From: Flavobacterium nitratireducens
GTDB lineage: Bacteria; Bacteroidota; Bacteroidia; Flavobacteriales; Flavobacteriaceae
Length of the DNA: 64,000 nucleotides
Direction of reading: 5' to 3'
NCBI RefSeq assembly: GCF_029625335.1
Contig: NZ_CP121111.1
Span: forward strand, 186,001-250,000
Within the stretch, counting starts at the first letter, position 1. Each line of letters begins with the position of its first letter. The position numbers were made by a program, and so were the translations under genes. The notes below the pieces were generated by a model that worked only from the letters and a program-made list of their open reading frames with translations, was not told where the DNA came from and searched no databases. This document shows positions 26,859-36,076 of this stretch, piece after piece.

Positions 26859-29800
26859 TCATTTACACTTTGCTAAAATCTCTTTTACTTCAGTTTTACA
26901 GCTACCACATCCAAGACCTGCACCTGTAGATTTACATAATTCGGTGAAGTTGGTTGTTCCAGTTTTGATTGCTACTTCAATGTTTCCTACACCAACCTGG
27001 CTGCAAGAACAAACAAGTTTACCTATTACTGGTTTTGCACTAGCGTTACTTCCTCTTAGCAGTTGGTTTCTTTTCTCAGACAGTTCAATTTTGCTTTCAA
27101 TCATGGTTTTGAATTCGGCAAATTCACTTTTGTCACCCATTAAAATAGCCCCTACTAATAAATCGTCTTTAACGATACATTTTTTATAATATCGTTTTTT
27201 CAAATCAGCGAAAACAATTTCTTCGTAGCTGTCGTCATTTTCAGGGATATTAATATCGCCAATGCTACAAAGATTAATATCCTCTAATTTAAGAATATTC
27301 ATTAAAACAGATCCTTTGTAAAAACTACTAATATCTCCAGCAAAATAATTCGCTAATATATCGGCTTGTTCTTCGGCAGCAGAGGTAATTCCAAATAATT
27401 TGCCTTCAAACTCCGCAATTTCTCCAATAGCAAAAACATCTGGATTAGAAGATTGAAGGTATTGATTTACTTTTACACCACGGCCACAAACAATACCAGC
27501 TTCTTTAGCAATTTCAATATTAGGAATTGTTCCAATGGCATATACAATGGCATTAGCGGTTAGGATTCTACCACTTTTAAGTGCTATTTCTAACTCGTTT
27601 GGAAAATCGGACTCAAAAACAGTACTTACTTCATTATCAAAATAAATTTGGATATCTCGAAGTTGTACTTCTTCAGCTAATAATTTACAAGAGATTTGAT
27701 CCAATTGACGTTCCATCAATCGGGAAGCTCTTTGAATAATGGTTATTTTTACTTTTTTATGTTTTAGAGCTGCGGCTAATTCTAAACCTAATAAACCACC
27801 ACCTACAATTACTACATGTTGGTCTTCTGGGGCTAAATTGGTTTGATCCAAATAGTTTTTCAATTTATCGGCATCGTCTTTTCTACGCATAGTAAAACGA
27901 CCAGGTAAATGTAATTGTGCATTTTCTGGAATAAACGGACGACTACCTGTTGCCAGAATTAAACGGTCAAAAGTATGGGTTTCGCCTTGACTGTCTGTGA
28001 TTGTTTTGTTGATAGTATCTACATTATCAATACTCACAGCAGCTTTTAATTTTATATTTAGTTTACTTAAGCCATCATCCGTTCTAATTTTTAATAAATT
28101 TTCCCAAGATAATTCATTGGTTACATATTCAGGTAACAGTACACGGTTGTAAAAAGGATTGGCCTCGTTAGAGAAAACAATAATCTCATCGGTTGTGTTT
28201 AATTCTCTGTAGTTTTGAATGAATCGGAAAGAAGCTGCTCCAGCCCCTACGATAGCTATTTTTTGAAATGTTTTTTCGTATTTTTTTACAGCTACTGCGG
28301 TATACTTAAAATCAGGTTCTTTAGAAACAGGATCAACAAGAGTATTTGTTAGATTGTTAGTTCTATTTAGATCGTTTTCTAATTGTTTGCCCCAATGCAT
28401 AGGTAAAAATACGACTCCTTCTTTAATGGTATCTGTTACTTTAACCTTAACTCTTACTTCTCCATTTCGGCTATTAACCACTGCAACATCCCCATTTTCA
28501 ATACCTGTTTTGAAGGCATCTATTGGATTGATTTCGAGGTAAGGACTAGGAATATGAGATAGTAAACGAGAAACTTTCCCAGTCTTAGTCATGGTGTGCC
28601 ATTGGTCTCTGATTCGACCAGTAGTAAGAATAAGAGGGAAGTTGTCATCAGGTTCTACAGAGGTGTTTTCAATTGTTGTAGGTAAATTGAAAATGGCTTT
28701 TTGAGAAGGTGTATAGAATTTTTTATCGGTAAAAAGGCGAGGAGTACCAGGATGTCCATAATCTGGGACAGGCCATTGAAAAGTTCCTTCTTGTTTTAAT
28801 CGGTTATAGTTAAGGTAAGAAACATCAATATGCGTATTTTTTGTCATTTGTGAATATTCCTTATAGACATCTTCGGTAGTATTGAAATTAAAACCTGTAA
28901 ATCCCATTTTTTTGGCAAATCGGATAAGGATTTCAAAGTCAGGAAGCGCTTCACCAGGAGGGTTTATTCCTTTTGGGAGATAAGAAATTCTTCTTTCCGA
29001 ATTGGTCATAGTTCCTTCTTTTTCTAACCATCCCGCAGCAGGAAGCAGTAAGTCGGCAAATTTAGCTGTATCGGCATTGTGTGATATCTCTTGAACCACA
29101 ACAAATTTAGCATTTTTCAATGCTCTTTCGGCTTGTCTGGAATTAGGTAAGCTTACCATTGGATTGGTACAAATAATCCATACGGCTTTCATTTTCCCTG
29201 ATTCTAAAGCGGCAAACATTTCGGTTGCTGTTAGTCCTGGTTTTTCGGAAATGGAATCTACTCCCCAAAAATCAGCAACTTCTTGGCGGTGTTCAGGGTT
29301 GGCTAATTCTTTATGAACGGCAAGTAAATTTGCCATTCCACCCACTTCACGGCCACCCATTGCGTTGGGTTGTCCAGTTAATGAAAATGGTCCTGAACCC
29401 GGTTTCCCCACATGTCCTGTTAGTAAAGAAATGTTAAGCAAAGCAGTATTCTTATCAACACCTACGGCACTTTGGTTCAATCCCATTGCCCATAAGGTAA
29501 GGAATCCTTGGGCTTTACCTATTAAATCTACGGCTAGATCAATTTCTTTTATTGAAATACCACACAATTGAGTTGCTTTTTCTAATGAAGTAGAGAGTAC
29601 TAAATCCTTATATGCTTCAAAATTTTCAGTGTGTTTTTTGATGAAATCAATATCAGCATAGCCTTTTTCGATAATTCTTTTTGCCAATGCATGGTATAAG
29701 ATAATATCGCTCCCTGGTAAAATTTGCAAATGTAAATCGGCAGATAAAGCAGTATCTGTTTTTCTTGGGTCGATTACAATTACTTTTACATTAGGGTTTT

Positions 29801-30383
29801 TCTCCTTATGCTGTTCTAAACGTCTAAACAAAATAGGGTGGCACCAAGCAGGATTAGCACCCGTTATCAAGAAGGTATCTGCTAATTCAATATCTTCATA
29901 GGAGATAGGTACCGAATCTTCTCCAAATGTTTTTTTATAGCCTGCTACGGCCGAACTCATACACAAACGAGAATTAGTATCAATATTATTGGTTTTTAGA
30001 AAACCTTTGACCAATTTATTAACGAGATAATATTCTTCGGTTAAGCATTGTCCTGAGATATAAAAGCCTACACTATCAGGTCCGTGCTTTTTTATAATAG
30101 AAGAGAATACGGCTGCGGCACGATCTAAGCCTTCATCCCAAGTGACACGCTCCAAAGGGTGTGATTTGCTCCAACGCATTTCAGGATAAAGAATTCTATC
30201 AGAAGTGTCGTTGGCTACATAATGTAGGTTCATTCCTTTAGAACACAACATCCCGCGATTAACTGGATGATCGACATCTCCTTTTACTGTAACTCCATTG
30301 CTAGAATCCTTGCTTACAATTATTCCACATCCTACTCCACAATAGGAACATGTAGTTTTGATTTCTGAATTTTGCATTAGCAT
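26859..30383 (-). CDS. Fused assimilatory nitrate reductase: molybdopterin domain + FAD/NAD(P)H reductase + BFD [2Fe-2S]
   Basis: One 1174-residue chain. Residues about 1-690 are a DMSO-reductase-family catalytic subunit with an N-terminal [4Fe-4S] motif (CSYCGVGC and a later MLCSKG) and the NasA phrases VGFYISGQ, GANPAWCHP and SLTGQPNAMGGREVGG. From about 705 (IAIVGAGAASF) to 1080 is a pyridine-nucleotide disulfide reductase-type FAD domain like NirB/NasC, with a second GGGLLGLE loop. The last 60 residues (VCSCSQVG; GCGSC) are a BFD-like [2Fe-2S] domain. So oxidase and reductase subunits, separate in Klebsiella NasA/NasC, are joined. It reduces nitrate to nitrite in the cytoplasm. MQNSEIK at 30377 is an alternative start. 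Confidence 0.88.
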   Translation of the reverse strand: MLMQNSEIKTTCSYCGVGCGIIVSKDSSNGVTVKGDVDHPVNRGMLCSKGMNLHYVANDTSDRILYPEMRWSKSHPLERVTWDEGLDRAAAVFSSIIKKHGPDSVGFYISGQCLTEEYYLVNKLVKGFLKTNNIDTNSRLCMSSAVAGYKKTFGEDSVPISYEDIELADTFLITGANPAWCHPILFRRLEQHKEKNPNVKVIVIDPRKTDTALSADLHLQILPGSDIILYHALAKRIIEKGYADIDFIKKHTENFEAYKDLVLSTSLEKATQLCGISIKEIDLAVDLIGKAQGFLTLWAMGLNQSAVGVDKNTALLNISLLTGHVGKPGSGPFSLTGQPNAMGGREVGGMANLLAVHKELANPEHRQEVADFWGVDSISEKPGLTATEMFAALESGKMKAVWIICTNPMVSLPNSRQAERALKNAKFVVVQEISHNADTAKFADLLLPAAGWLEKEGTMTNSERRISYLPKGINPPGEALPDFEILIRFAKKMGFTGFNFNTTEDVYKEYSQMTKNTHIDVSYLNYNRLKQEGTFQWPVPDYGHPGTPRLFTDKKFYTPSQKAIFNLPTTIENTSVEPDDNFPLILTTGRIRDQWHTMTKTGKVSRLLSHIPSPYLEINPIDAFKTGIENGDVAVVNSRNGEVRVKVKVTDTIKEGVVFLPMHWGKQLENDLNRTNNLTNTLVDPVSKEPDFKYTAVAVKKYEKTFQKIAIVGAGAASFRFIQNYRELNTTDEIIVFSNEANPFYNRVLLPEYVTNELSWENLLKIRTDDGLSKLNIKLKAAVSIDNVDTINKTITDSQGETHTFDRLILATGSRPFIPENAQLHLPGRFTMRRKDDADKLKNYLDQTNLAPEDQHVVIVGGGLLGLELAAALKHKKVKITIIQRASRLMERQLDQISCKLLAEEVQLRDIQIYFDNEVSTVFESDFPNELEIALKSGRILTANAIVYAIGTIPNIEIAKEAGIVCGRGVKVNQYLQSSNPDVFAIGEIAEFEGKLFGITSAAEEQADILANYFAGDISSFYKGSVLMNILKLEDINLCSIGDINIPENDDSYEEIVFADLKKRYYKKCIVKDDLLVGAILMGDKSEFAEFKTMIESKIELSEKRNQLLRGSNASAKPVIGKLVCSCSQVGVGNIEVAIKTGTTNFTELCKSTGAGLGCGSCKTEVKEILAKCK

Positions 30384-30392
30384 TTCTGTTTT

Positions 30393-30415
30393 TTTATAGC
30401 GAACTCCTTATTCAA
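30393..30415 (-). promoter_or_regulatory. 23-nt shared element, copy 1 (nitrate reductase leader)
   Basis: Read on the minus strand it is TTGAATAAGGAGTT, then C, then GCTATAAA. It ends 10 bases before the nitrate reductase start. It contains TAAGGAG, a Shine-Dalgarno-like word that is rare before Bacteroidota genes. Confidence 0.6.
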
Positions 30416-30857
30416 ACTTGATACTTGTATTTAAAATGTAAAAGTACGTATTAATTACGTATAAGTACTTATTTTTTTGGATTTTTTTTTTTGAGTTTGA
30501 CAAAAAAGTAAAAGAAACTCAAAATATTGTTTTTAATGTTTTTTTTGCTTTGAAAAACGATGATTATTCAAAAACATCCCTTTTGTAATCAAGATATATT
30601 ATCTGGTAAACGTACAGTTTTAAATAAAAATCAACTTTTTTTAAACAAAATTTAACTAACTGAAAAGGCTACTTTATTACATATTATATAGTAATGATAT
30701 TAAAAACCGTCTACTAGTGAAATCTACTGTAGATGATGTAGTTTTCAGTTTAAACAAACATGAAATCTATTTTAGAAGAAGAATTTTTAATCCATTAATT
30801 TCTTTTAGTAACAATACGTTGTAATAACTACGTATATTATGAAGTCAAAAATCCATG

Positions 30858-30880
30858 TTGAATAAGGAGTTAGCTATAAA
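30858..30880 (+). promoter_or_regulatory. 23-nt shared element, copy 2 (nrtA side)
   Basis: TTGAATAAGGAGTT, then A, then GCTATAAA. It is identical to copy 1 at 22 of 23 bases and points toward nrtA, 169 bases before its start. Confidence 0.6.
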
Positions 30881-30981
30881 TGTTGTGTTTTGGCAGTTTT
30901 TTTTAATGTTTAGGTACTAGATTAAACTGTGATAAAAAACTGTTTTTGATTGGTTTTTAGGTGATTTTTAAGTAAATATAC

Positions 30982-30994
30982 TTACGTAAATTTG
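30982..30994 (+). promoter_or_regulatory. nrtA -7 box overlapped by TTACGTAA palindrome
   Basis: TAAATTTG (30987-30994) matches the Bacteroidota -7 box. No TTG lies at -33, and the 8-bp palindrome TTACGTAA overlaps the box, which suggests control by a DNA-binding protein. Confidence 0.5.
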
Positions 30995-31049
30995 CTTCAT
31001 ACAAAATAAGAATCTCAATAAGTAAGTTTTAATCATTAAAAAAATCGAT

Positions 31050-32282
31050 ATGAAAAAAACAACACAAAAAATAGCAAAACTTTTTTCAAGATTGATGCTA
31101 GCAGGATTGGTAACCTTGGTTTCATTAACATCAATTACAACAAGCGCACAAGGTGATCCTATCAAATTAGGTTTTATTCCTCTTACGGATTGTTCACCTA
31201 TTGTAATGGCCAAAGAGTTGGGTTTGTTTAAAAAATATGGTGTAGAAGTAATTGTAACCAAAGAATCTTCTTGGGCAAATGTTAGGGATAAAATCTTAAC
31301 AGGAGAATTAGATGGAGCACACTGCTTGTATTCGATGCCTTTCTCAGTATACACAGGAGTGGGGGGAAAAGCAGGATCGGAAATGAAAATAGCGATGATG
31401 CTTAATTCAAATGGTCAAGCAATTACATTGTCAAATGATTTTTGTGGAAAAGTTGGTTTTAAAGATATGGCAAAAGTAGCTCCAGTAGTTGCCGCTAAAT
31501 TAAAAGCCGAAAAAGAAGTAACGTTTGCAATGACTTTCCCAGGAGGAACACACGATTTGTGGTTACGTAACTGGTTAGCTATTGCAGGGGTGAATCAAAA
31601 AACATCAAAAATTATCACTATTCCACCTCCACAGATGGTTGCAAATATGAAAGTGGGTAACATGGATGGATTCTGTGTAGGAGAGCCTTGGGGTGGTGTT
31701 GCTGCTATGCAAGGAGTAGGGTTTACTCAAATTGCCACACAAGATATTTGGAAAGATCACCCAGAAAAAGCATTGGTCGTAAACAAAGATTTTGCTGCCA
31801 AAAGGAGAGAAGATCTTAAAAAAGTAATGAAAGCAATTTTAGAAGCGTGTATATGGTTAGATGTTCCTGCTAATCGTAAAAAAACAGCCGATATCATAGG
31901 AAGAGCACCTTATGTAAATGCTAATAACGATGTTATTCAGGATCGTTTGAATGGTGAATACAATCTGGGTTGTAAGTTAGGACAAAAGATTTATAAAGGT
32001 GACCAAATGGTTTTCCACAAAGGAGGATTGGTGAATTTCCCTCGTAAATCGTATGCAATTTGGGCTATGGCGCAGTATGTAAGATTTGGATATTTGAAAG
32101 AAGCGCCAAATTATAAAGCAATTGCTGATAAATTAATTCTACAGGATTTATACAAAGAAGTGGCTGCAAGTATGAAAGTAAAAGTACCTGCGGATGATAT
32201 GAAGCCATTTTCATTGACAATTGACAAAACGGTTTTTAATCCTGCAAATCCAGCGGCTTACCTAAAAGTAGTAAGAAAATAA
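31050..32282 (+). CDS. nrtA: Nitrate ABC transporter substrate-binding protein
   Basis: A 410-residue protein with a Sec signal (residues 1-34, ending ITTSAQG). The NMT1/CmpA-NrtA fold is shown by IKLGFIPLTDCSPIVMAKEL, a GGTHDLWLRNWL phrase near 170 and GFCVGEPWGG near 208. NrtA-type proteins bind nitrate or nitrite outside the cytoplasmic membrane and hand it to NrtB. Permease and ATPase genes follow, and the nitrate reductase is divergent, so nitrate is the likely ligand. Cyanate or bicarbonate relatives cannot be excluded by sequence alone. Confidence 0.9.
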   Translation: MKKTTQKIAKLFSRLMLAGLVTLVSLTSITTSAQGDPIKLGFIPLTDCSPIVMAKELGLFKKYGVEVIVTKESSWANVRDKILTGELDGAHCLYSMPFSVYTGVGGKAGSEMKIAMMLNSNGQAITLSNDFCGKVGFKDMAKVAPVVAAKLKAEKEVTFAMTFPGGTHDLWLRNWLAIAGVNQKTSKIITIPPPQMVANMKVGNMDGFCVGEPWGGVAAMQGVGFTQIATQDIWKDHPEKALVVNKDFAAKRREDLKKVMKAILEACIWLDVPANRKKTADIIGRAPYVNANNDVIQDRLNGEYNLGCKLGQKIYKGDQMVFHKGGLVNFPRKSYAIWAMAQYVRFGYLKEAPNYKAIADKLILQDLYKEVAASMKVKVPADDMKPFSLTIDKTVFNPANPAAYLKVVRK

Positions 32283-32303
32283 CAAAGCAAAACATCAAAT
32301 AAT

Positions 32304-32326
32304 CCCTCTCTTTTGAGAGGGGTTTT
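32304..32326 (+). terminator. Attenuating hairpin between nrtA and nrtB
   Basis: CCCTCTC (32304-32310), loop TTTT, GAGAGGG, then G and TTTT. A short stem, so probably a partial terminator that lets nrtA be made in excess of the permease. Confidence 0.6.
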
Positions 32327-32400
32327 AAAACAAATTATCAAGCATAACTAAACAATTGAAACAAACAATACAATTAAGTTAAACTAAAAAAGAAGGAATC

Positions 32401-33287
32401 ATGGCAGAAAGAGAAACATTAACAATTGATGCTCTAGAGGAGGCAAATATTGCTGTAGAATCAACATCTCAGAGTGTAGAAATCAAAAATGAAAAATTAA
32501 GTTTATTCATTGAAAAAGTAGTAACTAAATCAAAATCAGTTTTTTTAGCAATCTTAGGATTGGTTATTTTTGGAGGAGTATGGGAATTAGTAAGTAGTCT
32601 TACCGAAGGTGCTTTGCCAACTCCTATAGCAACATTGACAGTTTTGTATGAAATGCTTAGTGATCCATTTTATGATTATGGACCTAACGACAAAGGGATA
32701 GGATTACAATTAATAAACTCTATTAAAACCGTATTATTGGGTTTTTTTTAGGTTCTTTAGTAGCTATTCCTATGGGAATTTTGATGGGAGCAAGTACAAT
32801 TTGCAAACAAATATTTTATCCTATTGTACAACTTTTAAAACCAGTTTCACCATTAGCATGGTTTCCTATTGGGTTAGTTGTATTTAAAGACACAGGATTA
32901 GCAACAATTTTTATTGTCTTTATTACCTCATTATGGTCAACATTAATTAATACTTCTTTTGGTATAGCATCTTTACCACAAGATCATAAAAATGTAGCCA
33001 AAGCATTTGGATTTTCTAAAATGAGATACCTGACTAAAATTTTAATTCCTTTTAGTTTACCTCATATCATTACAGGTTTACGTTTGAGTATCAGTGTTGC
33101 CTGGTTGGTAATCGTGGCAGGTGAAATGTTGTCAGGAGGTGCAGGAATTGGATTCTTTGTTTGGGATAGCTGGAATGCATTAAGTCTTGAAAAAGTAATA
33201 TCAGCAATTATTATCATTGGAGTCGTTGGATTATTATTTGATAAATTATTCACCTATATCGAAAGTAAAGTAGCATACAAAGCGTAA
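32401..33287 (+). pseudogene. nrtB: Nitrate ABC transporter permease, frameshifted
   Basis: The first 116 residues hold a cytoplasmic tail and the first membrane segment (AILGLVIFGGVWELV), and stop within the phrase SIKTVLLGFF. The other 171 residues (from MGILMGAS) hold the remaining membrane segments and the EAA loop (NVAKAFGFSKMRYLTKILIP). The break is in a run of eight T (32742-32749). Nine T would give LLGFFLGSLVAIPMGILMG, the family's normal sequence. The intact protein would be about 295 residues, a normal NrtB. As nrtA and the ATPase are intact, a sequencing error is likely. Confidence 0.88.
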
Positions 33288-33369
33288 TAAAGAGATTGAG
33301 GTTCAGCTTAGCTAAGGCTTAAAGTTCTGAAATCTAAAATCATCAGTCAAAAATCTAAAATTGAAGATC

Positions 33370-34176
33370 ATGAGTTATTTAGAAATCAAAGATTTGGAAA
33401 TTTCATTTCCAACACCAAAAGGGAAATATACAGCCGTTAGAGATATTAATTTATCCATTAATAAAGGCGAAATCATATCAATTATTGGACACTCAGGTTG
33501 TGGTAAATCAACTATCTTGAATGCAATTGCAGGAATGTTAACTCCTACAGCTGGTTCAGTTGTGTTAAATAATGAAAGTATTAAAGGACCTGGTCCTGAT
33601 AGAGGAATTGTTTTTCAAAATTACTCACTTTTACCTTGGTTAACGGTGTATCAAAACTTGTTTCAAGTTGTCGATTCGGTTGTAAAAGGGACTGTTGCAG
33701 AAAAACAGGAAATTGTGGAAAAAAATCTTAAGATGGTAAATTTGTTTGAACACAAAGACAAATTACCAGGACAACTTTCGGGAGGAATGAAACAAAGAGT
33801 AGCCATTGCTCGTGCCTTTGCAATCAATCCAGGTGTCTTATTAATGGATGAACCTTTTGGGGCTTTAGATGCCTTGACTAAAGGATTTATGCAATTAGAG
33901 GTATTGAAATTATGGAATCTTGATAATCGTGAAAAAACGATTGTGATGATTACTCATGATATTGAAGAAGCGTTATTCTTGTCTGATAGAATTATTGTTT
34001 TAAATAATGGTCCATCTTCAACTATAAAGGAAATTGTTGAAGTTCATTTGCCAAGACCAAGAAACAAAATTGAAATTGTAAAAATGCCTGAATATATTGA
34101 TTTGAGAGATAAATTGTTACACTTGCTAACTGATCACTTCTCAATTGAAGACATGGGAATGAAATACAAAAATTAG
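33370..34176 (+). CDS. nrtD: Nitrate ABC transporter ATP-binding protein
   Basis: A 268-residue ABC ATPase energising the NrtAB importer. Walker A GHSGCGKST, the Q-loop FQNYSLLPW, signature LSGGMKQRVAIARAF, Walker B VLLMDEPFGALD and the H-loop MITHDIEEA are all present. The ATG at 33370 (MSYLEIKDLEISF) is chosen over a TTG three codons upstream. It is a single nucleotide-binding domain without the NrtA-like extension of cyanobacterial NrtC, hence NrtD-type. The symbol is by analogy. Confidence 0.9.
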   Translation: MSYLEIKDLEISFPTPKGKYTAVRDINLSINKGEIISIIGHSGCGKSTILNAIAGMLTPTAGSVVLNNESIKGPGPDRGIVFQNYSLLPWLTVYQNLFQVVDSVVKGTVAEKQEIVEKNLKMVNLFEHKDKLPGQLSGGMKQRVAIARAFAINPGVLLMDEPFGALDALTKGFMQLEVLKLWNLDNREKTIVMITHDIEEALFLSDRIIVLNNGPSSTIKEIVEVHLPRPRNKIEIVKMPEYIDLRDKLLHLLTDHFSIEDMGMKYKN

Positions 34177-34197
34177 TTTAATTTGTTTTGTTTGTTT

Positions 34198-34232
34198 AAA
34201 TCCCTATCGTAGTTGTACGATAGGGATTTTTT
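34198..34232 (+). terminator. Terminator after the nitrate transporter operon
   Basis: AAATCCCTATCGTA (34198-34211), loop GTTG, the exact complement (34216-34229), then a T-run. A 14-bp perfect stem. Confidence 0.9.
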
Positions 34233-34278
34233 AGTGTCGTTGAAAATTTTCTTTTTTATAATTTAAAATCGATATCAA

Positions 34279-34828
34279 ATGAGTAATACAATATTTGAAT
34301 TTATTGGAGGAGATTCAGGAGAGTGGAAGCTAAGGGATATGCAGCTTTTGAAAGGAGAGCCACTGAAAATGGTAGAATATTTAAACAAAGTACCTGGTTC
34401 ATTAGAAAAATCCAAACATGGAATTTGGTCTTTGAAAGGAATTATTAGTAATCTTAGATATACAGAAAAAGCAGAAAAAGAGCAACTGCTTGCTATTCAG
34501 GAAGATTTAGGAAGACCTTCTGCAACTTATGCCGCTTTTATACCTTTAAAAAAATCCGTTGATTGGTGGAATTTGGCCCAGGATGAAAGGAGAAAAAATC
34601 ATGGAAGAAAGTTCTAAACATACTCAAACAGGTTTACAATATTTACCAGCTATTGCTCGAAAATTATTCCATAGCAGGGATATAGGGGAGTCTTTTGATT
34701 TTTTAACCTGGTTTGAATACGCACCTTCTGATGAAAAAGCTTTTGAAGAATTACTGTATAAACTTCGACAAACGGAGGAATGGAATTATATTGAGAGGGA
34801 GGTGGATATTAGGTTGATGAAGGTTTAA
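34279..34828 (+). pseudogene. Chlorite dismutase-family protein, frameshifted
   Basis: Two overlapping frames make one protein of about 182 residues. The first ends at 34617 after WWNLAQDERRK, and the second continues IMEESSKHTQTGLQYLPAIA, ARKLFHSRDIGESFDFLTWF, EYAP and ends REVDIRLMK. The family (PF06778) binds heme; the conserved histidine in KLFHSRD is the likely proximal ligand. The A6 run at 34593-34598 would be in frame with five A. Relatives lie near nitrate assimilation genes in other bacteria; the reaction is unknown and chlorite is not implied. Confidence 0.75.
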
Positions 34829-34851
34829 TATCAGAATATATATCAAACAAT

Positions 34852-34880
34852 AAAGCTCGTTTATATCAAACGAGCTTTGT
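34852..34880. terminator. Terminator between the chlorite dismutase-like gene and the AraC-type gene
   Basis: AAAGCTCGTTT (34852-34862), loop ATATC, AAACGAGCTTT (34868-34878). It lies between convergent genes. Confidence 0.8.
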
Positions 34881-34918
34881 TATTATATCTCTTTATTGTT
34901 TTGATTTTTTTTTGCTTC

Positions 34919-36076
34919 TTAAGCAATCTGAATGTTATTAAGATATTCATTTGGAGCCAAACCAATAATTTCTTTAAAACTTGTAAAAAAAGGATTGTAT
35001 GAAGTGAAACCAATTTCTCTTGATAAAGAATCTAAAGTATTATTTTTAAGGTATCCTTCATTAATAAGTTTTATAGCATAATGGATTCGTACTGAATTTT
35101 TAAATTCAGTAAATGATATGCTACAGTGGTATTTAAAAACATACGATAAGTGACTTTTAGGAATATTTATTCGACTCGCTAAATCGGTTAGAGTGAGTTT
35201 TGAATCTTTAAAAATTTTATCTTCGAGGGCTGTCTTTTCAATGACTTCGAAGTAATTTTGAAGATTAGCATCTATTTTTTCTTTTAAAACTCGATGTTGG
35301 ACATTGCTAATTTTAATCATAGGTTGCAATTGCCAAATTTCATCAAAAATTAAATTTGAACTTCTGTTTTCCTGTACTTTATCAGTTAGAATTTTATAAC
35401 CATAAAGAATTTCTGGAGTTACTATTATTTTGACTAAAATTATCATCAATATGATTGCTGACACCCATTGAAAAGACATTCCTCTTATTGCCTCACCATT
35501 TATAAGTTCTACAAATAAAGAAATGGTTAATCGCAAAGTAACGAGCAGCATGGCAATGAATAAAAAGACTGTCCAATGATAGGTTTTCCGTAATTGTTTT
35601 TTTGTGAATTTATTTTCTCCTTTTTTGTTCCAAATAGTGTTTTTTAAAGTTTTGAAACTTAAGTACAAATAAATTATTAAAAAGAGTACAAAGATTAAAT
35701 ACAATACGAATCTAAGTAGAAATAATGGTTTGAAATAGTTGTTTATTTCAAAAATTAATAAAAAATATGCAACTGGGAAGATAAAATGTAATAAATCTTT
35801 TTTCTCGAATGATTTAAGAGCTGTTATCTTCTTAAAATACAAATAACATAATGGAATGACTACGAAAGAAATGTTAGAATAACTATCATAATGTATTCTT
35901 TCTACATTGAATAGTAAATTGAGAATTCCATAACTAAAGTAACGTGTTGAGATGACAAAAATTAATAGAACAATATAAATGTTCATTATTGGATTTGATT
36001 TTCTATTGGCAAATAGAATTCCACTAATTATATAGCCAATTAAACCCGATATGATGTATAAGGAATCAAATATCAT
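34919..36076 (-). CDS. AraC-family regulator with N-terminal membrane domain
   Basis: A 385-residue protein. Residues 1-235 contain about seven hydrophobic segments (starting MIFDSLYIISGLIGYIISGI). Residues about 280-385 are a two-HTH AraC DNA-binding domain (LTDLASRINIPKSHLSYVF; then SREIGFTSYNPFFTSFKEII, with G(F)xSxxxFxxxFKxxxG). This architecture is common in Flavobacteriia; the membrane part probably senses a signal or partner. It is monocistronic, with its start about 260 bp from the divergent fibre locus, so it could regulate that locus. The target is inferred from position only. Confidence 0.8.
   Translation of the reverse strand: MIFDSLYIISGLIGYIISGILFANRKSNPIMNIYIVLLIFVISTRYFSYGILNLLFNVERIHYDSYSNISFVVIPLCYLYFKKITALKSFEKKDLLHFIFPVAYFLLIFEINNYFKPLFLLRFVLYLIFVLFLIIYLYLSFKTLKNTIWNKKGENKFTKKQLRKTYHWTVFLFIAMLLVTLRLTISLFVELINGEAIRGMSFQWVSAIILMIILVKIIVTPEILYGYKILTDKVQENRSSNLIFDEIWQLQPMIKISNVQHRVLKEKIDANLQNYFEVIEKTALEDKIFKDSKLTLTDLASRINIPKSHLSYVFKYHCSISFTEFKNSVRIHYAIKLINEGYLKNNTLDSLSREIGFTSYNPFFTSFKEIIGLAPNEYLNNIQIA

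Larger units (their letters stand above)
30384..31049. promoter_or_regulatory. Divergent control region of the nitrate genes
   Basis: The 666 bp between the divergent nitrate reductase and nrtA genes hold no gene. They contain two inverted 23-base copies of one element (30393-30415 and 30858-30880) and TACGTA-bearing inverted repeats: AAGTAC...GTACTT around 30442-30470, TACGT-N10-ACGTA around 30818-30837, and TTACGTAA at 30982-30989. The size and density of repeats point to a regulated divergent promoter pair. The regulator is not identified. Confidence 0.6.

Noticed and set aside
30968..31354. Minus-strand open frame covering the nrtA start
   Set aside because: It is antisense to the nrtA signal peptide and -7 box and has no recognisable protein features.
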